Source: Flavobacterium sp. CF136 (GTDB lineage: Bacteria > Bacteroidota > Bacteroidia > Flavobacteriales > Flavobacteriaceae). From it: a stretch of DNA of 64,000 bases. The notes under the pieces were generated by a model that was not told the origin of the DNA, ran no database searches, and was given only the letters and a program-made list of their open reading frames with translations. The DNA lies in contig NZ_AKJZ01000020.1 of the NCBI RefSeq assembly GCF_000282055.1, positions 25,763 to 89,762 of the forward strand. Reading direction: 5' to 3'. Below, piece by piece: positions 59,075 to 64,000 of the stretch; positions within the stretch are counted from its first letter, which is position 1, and each line of letters opens with the position of its first letter. The position numbers and the translations under genes were made by a program.

Positions 59075-59890
59075 CTTCTTTTCTATTCCAAAATCAGTCC
59101 AATTTTTCTTTTGGATTTTGGTTTCTTTTCGGATATTTTTATTCTTATTGATTGATTCCGGAGTCGCATAACCACGAGGATGATCAAGATGCAGACAAAC
59201 CGTACTGTATCGAATTTGTTTGGGTTTTATACCATAATTGACCAATCGTTCGCCTAATTCCCTATCCTGTCCGCCATATTGCATACGTTCATCAAAACCA
59301 TTGATTGCCAGAATATCTTTTTTCCATCCCGAAGCGTTATGTCCATTCCAGCTTGGCGTTGTTGGTGTCAAAAAGTTTAGGATTGAACTTTTTAAACCCG
59401 TCGAACTTACTTTATTATTTTTGAAAGAAGATTTCATTCCGTTTTTCTTCAACCAGGAAACATCAAAACACTTCCCTGAATAAATATCTTCTTTAGTAAT
59501 ATTTTGGGATAACTCCAACGGCAATTTATGATAGCCTCCGGAAAGGAAATAGCCTTCTTCCCTAAATTTAATATGTTGTTCTACAAAATCCGGACGCGGA
59601 ATACAATCACCATCGGACATCATTATGTAATCAGTCGTACAGGCAATTATAGCTTTATTTAAAATTTGAGATTTCTGAAAACCATTGTCTTCATGCCAAA
59701 CGTGGATAATCGGATAAAAAACTTCCTTTTTCAATTCTTCAATTAAATCGAAAGTATCCTGGCGTGAACCATCATCGGCAATAACCATTTCGAAATTACG
59801 ATACGTTTGTGTGTTATATCCCCAAATGACTTTTTTAAGCCATTCGACAGAATTATAGGTGCTAATTATAACGGAAATATTCTTTTGCAT
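59063..59890 (-). CDS. Glycosyltransferase family 2 with galactosyltransferase-like C-terminus
   Basis: 275 residues, GT-A fold: SVIISTYNSVEWLKKVI near 5-21, MVIADDGSRQDTFDLI near 35-50 and the metal-binding MMSDGDCIPRPDFVEQH near 90-106. Then GFDERMQYGGQDRELGERL near 199-217 is the C-terminal glyco_transf_7C-type motif. It probably adds a sugar to LPS or a surface polysaccharide. Head-to-head with the next GT2 gene (56 bases apart). Confidence 0.86.
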   Translation of the reverse strand: MQKNISVIISTYNSVEWLKKVIWGYNTQTYRNFEMVIADDGSRQDTFDLIEELKKEVFYPIIHVWHEDNGFQKSQILNKAIIACTTDYIMMSDGDCIPRPDFVEQHIKFREEGYFLSGGYHKLPLELSQNITKEDIYSGKCFDVSWLKKNGMKSSFKNNKVSSTGLKSSILNFLTPTTPSWNGHNASGWKKDILAINGFDERMQYGGQDRELGERLVNYGIKPKQIRYSTVCLHLDHPRGYATPESINKNKNIRKETKIQKKNWTDFGIEKKKAT

Positions 59891-59945
59891 AATGTCGCAA
59901 AGGTAACCTAAAATTATTAATTTTGTTTTTTCTTAAAATAAAAAA

Positions 59946-60683
59946 ATGAGCAAATTAACTGTAATAATTCCTACTTACAACGAGATTGATTATATCGAAG
60001 ATGCTGTAAAATCAATTGAATTTGCCGATGAAATTATTGTAATTGATTCTTTTAGTTCTGACGGAACCAAAGAAAAAGCAATAGCATTGGGATGTAAAGT
60101 ACTCGACAGAAAATTTGATAATTTTTCCAGTCAAAAAAACCACGCGATTGCTGAAGCCACCGGAGACTGGGTTTTGTTTATTGATGCTGATGAACGTGTT
60201 TCCCAAAAACTGAAAATTGAAATTTTATCGGTTATCGAAAATGGAAAACACCAGGGATATAAACTTCAATTTCCTCATTTTTACATGAATCGTTTTTTAT
60301 ACCATAAAGTAGATAAAGTGGTACGTCTGGTAAAAAATGATTCTATTTCTTTTTCAGGTGATGTCCACGAAAAACTCTTGTTTAAAGGAAGTGTCGGCAT
60401 TTTGAAAAACTTTATGATTCACTATACCTACAAAGGGCTTTTTCATTTATTACAAAAGAAGGATTCTTATGCCTGGTTTCAGGCCAATACTGCTGTAAAA
60501 AAAGGAAAAAAAGCAGGTTATTTTCAATTAATATTCAAACCTTTTTATCGTTTTTTCTCTTCTTATATCTTAAAAAGAGGCTTTATGGACGGTATTCCGG
60601 GTTTGGCGTTGGCCAGTATTAATGCTTATGGTGTTTTTTCGAGATATGCTAAAATCATTTTAATTGAAAAAGGGTTAAAATAA
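59946..60683 (+). CDS. WaaE/KdtX-like glycosyltransferase family 2
   Basis: 245 residues: LTVIIPTYNEIDYIEDAVKS near 4-23, EIIVIDSFSSDGTKEKA near 29-45 and LFIDADERVSQKLK near 76-89 (DAD motif), with a C-terminal amphipathic stretch FYRFFSSYILKRGFMDGIPG near 202-221 that tethers it to the membrane. The WaaE group adds beta-1,4-glucose to heptose in the LPS core. Its end overlaps the end of the deacetylase by nine bases. The 61440-61724 gene encodes a free-standing copy of this C-terminal region. Confidence 0.86.
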   Translation: MSKLTVIIPTYNEIDYIEDAVKSIEFADEIIVIDSFSSDGTKEKAIALGCKVLDRKFDNFSSQKNHAIAEATGDWVLFIDADERVSQKLKIEILSVIENGKHQGYKLQFPHFYMNRFLYHKVDKVVRLVKNDSISFSGDVHEKLLFKGSVGILKNFMIHYTYKGLFHLLQKKDSYAWFQANTAVKKGKKAGYFQLIFKPFYRFFSSYILKRGFMDGIPGLALASINAYGVFSRYAKIILIEKGLK

Positions 60684-61397
60684 TTTCAATTTTCCGAAGC
60701 GTAATTTCAGTTTAAATTTTAACATATTGTCTTCTCCTTTAATGTCAATTCGCTGAATTTCATACGGATTTTTAAAAGGAAATTTATTAATTCTGTTCCC
60801 TATTCTCAATCCTGCTTTTACATTGTTTTGTTGTAAAACAGTAGTAAATATAGATTTATTGGGTTCTTTTTTAGGATAATTCCCGTAAGGATACGCCAAA
60901 GCATTGTAGACTTTTAGAGCACTTTGTTCTATAATTTCAAAACATCTGGAAAAATCGGTATTGATTTCAGCTTCAGTTAAAGATGCGTATCTTTTATGTG
61001 CAAATGAGTGTAACCCCAGCTCTACTCTGTCATCCAATTCCTTTAATTGTTCAATGGACATAATTTTTTCTTTGCCTGAATTCCATAAATCTACATTTCC
61101 AATATAGGCAAACGGGATAAAAAAAGTAGCCTTCAAATTATATTTTTCAAGTAAAGGAACTGCATAATCCAATTGATTCTCAGTCACATCATCAAAAGTA
61201 ATCACAACACTTTTAGAATCAATTACTGTTCTGTTTTCTAATTCAGAAAAATGGTAAGTCGTATATCCTTTGTCGTTCAAATAGCGAAACTGTTCTTCTA
61301 AATTGTCCGTAAAAATAGTAAGCCCGTTACTATTCTTATCATTAGAAACATTATGGTACATCAATATAGGTAAACGTGTCATGTCTTTAAATTGCAT
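60675..61397 (-). CDS. NodB-type polysaccharide deacetylase
   Basis: 240 residues: PILMYHNVSNDKNSNGLT near 10-27, SVVITFDDVTENQLDYA near 63-79 with metal-binding DD, and ELGLHSFAHKRYASLT near 130-145 with the H-x-x-x-H ligands. It removes acyl groups from N-acetylated sugars in surface polysaccharide. No clear signal peptide is visible, so either a cytoplasmic or unusual export route is implied. The second ATG (61382) is an alternative start. Tail-to-tail overlap with the WaaE-like gene. Confidence 0.85.
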   Translation of the reverse strand: MQFKDMTRLPILMYHNVSNDKNSNGLTIFTDNLEEQFRYLNDKGYTTYHFSELENRTVIDSKSVVITFDDVTENQLDYAVPLLEKYNLKATFFIPFAYIGNVDLWNSGKEKIMSIEQLKELDDRVELGLHSFAHKRYASLTEAEINTDFSRCFEIIEQSALKVYNALAYPYGNYPKKEPNKSIFTTVLQQNNVKAGLRIGNRINKFPFKNPYEIQRIDIKGEDNMLKFKLKLRFGKLKLF

Positions 61398-61413
61398 TTA
61401 AATGTAAAATTAT

Positions 61414-61421
61414 TACATTTG
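61414..61421 (+). promoter_or_regulatory. -7 element TACATTTG of the GT2-fragment gene
   Basis: An exact TAnnTTTG match 18 bases before the ATG at 61440, which excludes the longer in-frame start at 61392. Confidence 0.5.
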
Positions 61422-61439
61422 CACTTCATAAACTTCTTT

Positions 61440-61724
61440 ATGCAGGAAAATAATTTCTTTTCAAAAAAAGGTATTGGTTTTGACGAGTACAATTCGCAGT
61501 TAACATTAGAGGCCCAACAGCTTGCTGACCAATTGTATGAAAAGAAAATCAGACCCAATTACTTTCATTTTATTGCAATTCCTTTTGGAAATTTTATTAA
61601 AAATTATTTTTTCAAACTCCAAATCCTTAAAGGAAAGGAAGGCTTTATTATTTCTTATATACATGCCTTTTCAACCTTTAAAAAATATTTGTTTTTATGG
61701 ATGAAGTATAGAAAAATGGAATAA
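61440..61724 (+). CDS. Free-standing C-terminal fragment of a WaaE-like GT2
   Basis: 94 residues. KKIRPNYFHFIAIPFGNFIKNYFFKLQILKGKEGFIISYIHAFSTFKKY at residues 34-82 follows the pattern of the membrane-tethering tail of WaaE-type GT2 enzymes (compare FKPFYRFFSSYILKRGFMDG in the gene at 59946). The catalytic GT-A domain is absent and no remnant of it lies upstream. It has its own promoter and good coding appearance, so it is either a remnant or a small membrane protein in its own right. Confidence 0.6.
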   Translation: MQENNFFSKKGIGFDEYNSQLTLEAQQLADQLYEKKIRPNYFHFIAIPFGNFIKNYFFKLQILKGKEGFIISYIHAFSTFKKYLFLWMKYRKME

Positions 61725-61750
61725 AAAATTAACAAACAGTTATTTTGTAA

Positions 61751-62518
61751 CTAATACTTATCTAATATTGGTTTCCAAAAATCAATCACTTTTGGTTTAT
61801 TTATTCCATGACAGCCAAAAGGAATTTCATCATTAATTAATTTAAAAGCAATTTTTGGCTTACGGTCTATTGCAAAATGCAATGCTTCCTTATACCCTGG
61901 AATTTTAAAATCTTTACAAAATTCAGGAGCTTTCAAAGACCAAAAAACATCTTCTATTGCATAAATCGCTTTCTTTTCTGTTCTTAAAAAATCAGAAATA
62001 AAAGTTTCCTGTTCTTTTGCAATTTTATAATGTGAACTTACTTTACGCAATGAAAAACCTCCGTTTCCAACTTTATAAAAAATTTGCTTTCGTTCCTTTT
62101 TCTTTTTGGAATCAAAAAGAGCAAGGATTTTCGTTACATTATTATGTTTAGTCGCAATCCACGGGGCACCAATATAATCGTATCCTTTTTTGCACCATTC
62201 TTTTAAGGTATCCTTAAAAACAAAAGCATCTAATTGATAAATTAAAATAAACTCTGAATCTAAAAAACGCTCATAAAAAGAAGAAGATAAAAGCAGTTCG
62301 TTGTAACCTGAAATGTTTTCAAAATAATCTTTCGAAAAATTCTCTACTATAACATTCGAAAAATTCTCCGTAATATAAGTATTATCAAGTCCATCTGGCT
62401 GAACCAAAACAACCGGATAATCTTTTAGAACATTCATACACTGCAAAAAAGATTTCTCTTCAAGATCTCCGAAGTAATTTTTATATATAGGTATTACAAC
62501 TTTTACTAAATGCTCCAT
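61751..62518 (-). CDS. DUF5672 family protein (putative glycosyltransferase)
   Basis: 255 residues of the DUF5672 family: VKVVIPIYKNYFGDLEEKSF near 5-24, a metal-site-like FILIYQLDAFVFKDTLKEW near 90-108, GYDYIGAPWI near 112-121, and GNGGFSLRKVSSHYK near 147-161. The arrangement (QLD near the end of a strand, then GNGGF) is GT-A-like, suggesting a sugar transferase for surface glycans, consistent with its neighbours. The catalytic activity is unproved. Confidence 0.82.
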   Translation of the reverse strand: MEHLVKVVIPIYKNYFGDLEEKSFLQCMNVLKDYPVVLVQPDGLDNTYITENFSNVIVENFSKDYFENISGYNELLLSSSFYERFLDSEFILIYQLDAFVFKDTLKEWCKKGYDYIGAPWIATKHNNVTKILALFDSKKKKERKQIFYKVGNGGFSLRKVSSHYKIAKEQETFISDFLRTEKKAIYAIEDVFWSLKAPEFCKDFKIPGYKEALHFAIDRKPKIAFKLINDEIPFGCHGINKPKVIDFWKPILDKY

Positions 62519-62651
62519 TCCGTTTTTTTGTTACTTATAAAACTTAAATCTATTATTTCTCCAGGTATTAAATTCCGGATTTAAAAAATTATTCGCAAAA
62601 TTAATCTTATAATGCAAAAAAGCTTCATTATTCAACATTAAATTCAAATTC

Positions 62652-62758
62652 ATTACTTTTTAAAAGAGTAATCATCTCATACTAAATGAATTTAAAAGCT
62701 TTGAACCTAAAGATTTAATGAATCTGTCTTAACTAATCTTTAAAGACAAATTCATTTA
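62652..62758. repeat. Nested inverted repeats upstream of the GT2 gene
   Basis: Outer pair AAATGAATTT/AAATTCATTT (62685-62694, 62749-62758) and inner pair AAAGATT/AATCTTT (62710-62716, 62736-62742), preceded by a small ATTACTTTT/AAAAGAGTAAT hairpin at 62652. Apart from these and the leader below, I see nothing in the 401-base gap 62519-62919. Confidence 0.4.
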
Positions 62759-62815
62759 AAAAAAAACTAAATTTGTAACTATTATTCTATCAAATTTAAG
62801 TTAAATATATTTGCA

Positions 62816-62891
62816 GAAGCGAAAAAAAGCCGAAAGGGATACAAAATGCTGATTTAAAAGCGTTTAAAAAGAAATACATTCTTTAAACGCT
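62816..62891 (+). promoter_or_regulatory. Promoter and structured leader of the GT2 gene at 62920
   Basis: TATATTTG (62816-62823) is an exact -7 match; it is followed by about 96 bases of leader with a perfect hairpin AGCGTTTAAA/TTTAAACGCT (62859-62868, 62882-62891; 13-base loop) before the ATG. The gene's long leader suggests post-transcriptional control. Confidence 0.45.
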
Positions 62892-62919
62892 AATTAATAA
62901 ATCAATTAATTAAAAGAAA

Positions 62920-63873
62920 ATGAAAATATCTGTAGCATTATGTACTTATAACGGCTCATCCTATATTGAAAAACAATTAAATAGTATTTTAGATCAACAA
63001 GATTTTAAAGTGAATGAAATTGTGATTTGCGATGACAATTCTACTGACGAAACTTTAGAAATATTAAATAATTTTAAGGCAAAACACCCTTCTGTATTTT
63101 CCATTCATGTCAATGAATATAATGTCGGAAGTACAAAAAATTTCGAAAAAGCCATATCTCTCTGTTCTGGAGATTATATTTTTCTGGCAGATCAGGATGA
63201 TATTTGGAAAGAAGATAAAATTAAAAAAACTTTAGCTGTTTTTGACAAAAATCCAAGTGCTGAAGGTGTTTTTTCAAATGCAGATTTAATAGATCAGGAG
63301 GATAATCTTATACCGTCCGTAACCATTTGGGATTCTGTATTTTTTTTGGAAAAAGAATTACCAAAACCTATTGACTTTTTTAATGTTATTACAAAAAATG
63401 GAAACGTAGTAACAGGTGCAACTTTATGCATAAAAAATATTGTTAAGAATTTTATTTTCCCTTTTACAGATGATGTTTTACATGACGAAAAAATAGCAGT
63501 TATGCTAGCGTTGCGGAAATCACTTTTTTATTCAAGAGAAAACCTAATCTCGTATAGAATACATGATAAACAACAAGTTGGCATGAAAAATATTTATAAA
63601 CTTGTTTCTAAAAACAAATTAAAAAGGGTAATTCTTGATTTAGACAAGCCATCAAGTTTTCAAGAATACCGGGAGTTGTCTAAAAAACAATATTTAAAAT
63701 TTCACAAGTGCAAAAAATATGAACATTCTGCTTTCTTAAAAATTGATATTCAGGACCTCATAACAAAAAGCCATCGTGAATTACACTTACTGAATATCAA
63801 AATGAAATTAAAATTTCCGACACGATGCAGGTTTGCCCTGCTAATTGATAAATTATTAGATAAGCGTAGATAG
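62920..63873 (+). CDS. Glycosyltransferase family 2, rhamnosyltransferase-like
   Basis: 317 residues, GT-A fold: ISVALCTYNGSSYIEKQLNS near 3-22, EIVICDDNSTDETLEIL near 33-49 and YIFLADQDDIWKEDKI near 86-101, in which DQDD is the metal/nucleotide motif of rhamnosyltransferase-type GT2 enzymes. TGATLCIKN and LHDEKIAVMLAL follow. It probably acts in O-antigen or exopolysaccharide synthesis, as do its neighbours. It has a structured leader. The MITE-like right-arm repeat begins 66 bases after its stop. Confidence 0.88.
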   Translation: MKISVALCTYNGSSYIEKQLNSILDQQDFKVNEIVICDDNSTDETLEILNNFKAKHPSVFSIHVNEYNVGSTKNFEKAISLCSGDYIFLADQDDIWKEDKIKKTLAVFDKNPSAEGVFSNADLIDQEDNLIPSVTIWDSVFFLEKELPKPIDFFNVITKNGNVVTGATLCIKNIVKNFIFPFTDDVLHDEKIAVMLALRKSLFYSRENLISYRIHDKQQVGMKNIYKLVSKNKLKRVILDLDKPSSFQEYRELSKKQYLKFHKCKKYEHSAFLKIDIQDLITKSHRELHLLNIKMKLKFPTRCRFALLIDKLLDKRR

Positions 63874-63938
63874 TTCACAAATAAAAAATATTCCTGGTTA
63901 TAGTAGAATAACTAACATTTAACTTCCTAATAACCCGT

Positions 63939-64000
63939 TGGGTGTAATTATTTTCAACACACTTCGACTCCGCTCAGTGCAGGCTAGAAACATAGATTTT
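63939..64000 (+). mobile_element. Right arm of a MITE-like element, cut by the window end
   Basis: Begins TTGGGTGTAATTATTTTC and continues ACACTTCGACTCCGCTCAGT to TAGAAACATAGATTTT, matching the arm at 38019-38086 on the opposite strand. The rest of the element is outside the window. Confidence 0.6.

Overview
The window looks like a chromosomal segment of a Flavobacterium-type member of the Bacteroidota. The DNA is A+T-rich. Promoters carry the Bacteroidota -7 element TAnnTTTG. The gene content is typical of the group: fused ccoN-ccoO, DUF5606 next to peptide deformylase, a DUF4369 lipoprotein with a thioredoxin domain, Mqo, LpxD, and an RF2 with a programmed frameshift. I saw no rRNA, tRNA, CRISPR array, prophage or transposase gene.

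Layout. 1-1 kb: the start of a glutamate-dehydrogenase-family gene behind a roughly 350-base leader with two tiny Met/Cys-rich reading frames, each followed by a hairpin. 1-9 kb: two DMT exporters, a MocR regulator divergent from the RarD-like exporter, bestrophin, a stress-protein-like gene and an OmpR/histidine-kinase pair. 9-15.8 kb: small enzymes, an AAA ATPase with a von Willebrand partner, and several small proteins. 16-20 kb: a DUF4369/thioredoxin gene broken by an in-frame TGA, then an operon of an orphan protein, a membrane protein, a LiaS-like kinase and a NarL-like regulator. 20-31.9 kb: mostly housekeeping genes (cysteine synthase family, oligopeptidase B, YbaB, threonine aldolase, prfB, msrB, lpxD, acyl-CoA carboxylase beta).

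32-46.6 kb is a low-oxygen respiration block: hemN, then on the minus strand ccoS, ccoNO, ccoQ, ccoP, ccoG, ccoH and a SafE-like gene, with ccoI upstream and an FNR-type regulator divergent from it. A palindrome TGAYnnnnATCA lies 31-32 bases upstream of the last base of the -7 element at hemN, ccoS, ccoI and an orphan Aer-like PAS gene at 55 kb. I read this as one FNR regulon with class II activation geometry. Between hemN and the cco block lies a very A+T-rich 883-residue nuclease/STAND-NTPase gene, a candidate anti-phage gene.

46.6-64 kb holds mazG, DUF5606, def, a FUSC-family membrane protein, mqo, ruvX, a RelE/ParE-type toxin-antitoxin pair, a methyltransferase, dapD, and a surface-polysaccharide region (WaaP-like kinase, GT9, three GT2, a NodB deacetylase, DUF5672, and the detached C-terminus of a GT2).

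The most unusual features are: (1) the nuclease/STAND gene and an orphan 215-residue gene 22 kb away share the same 5' boundary (TATAAACAAGTTA) and the same kind of 3' boundary (GCTAAYAGSTT to CGRAACRTTA). They look like single gene cassettes with attC-like ends and no visible integrase. (2) The double Met/Cys leader-peptide arrangement. (3) The four-promoter FNR regulon. Several dispersed palindromic or MITE-like repeats occupy the intergenic spaces.
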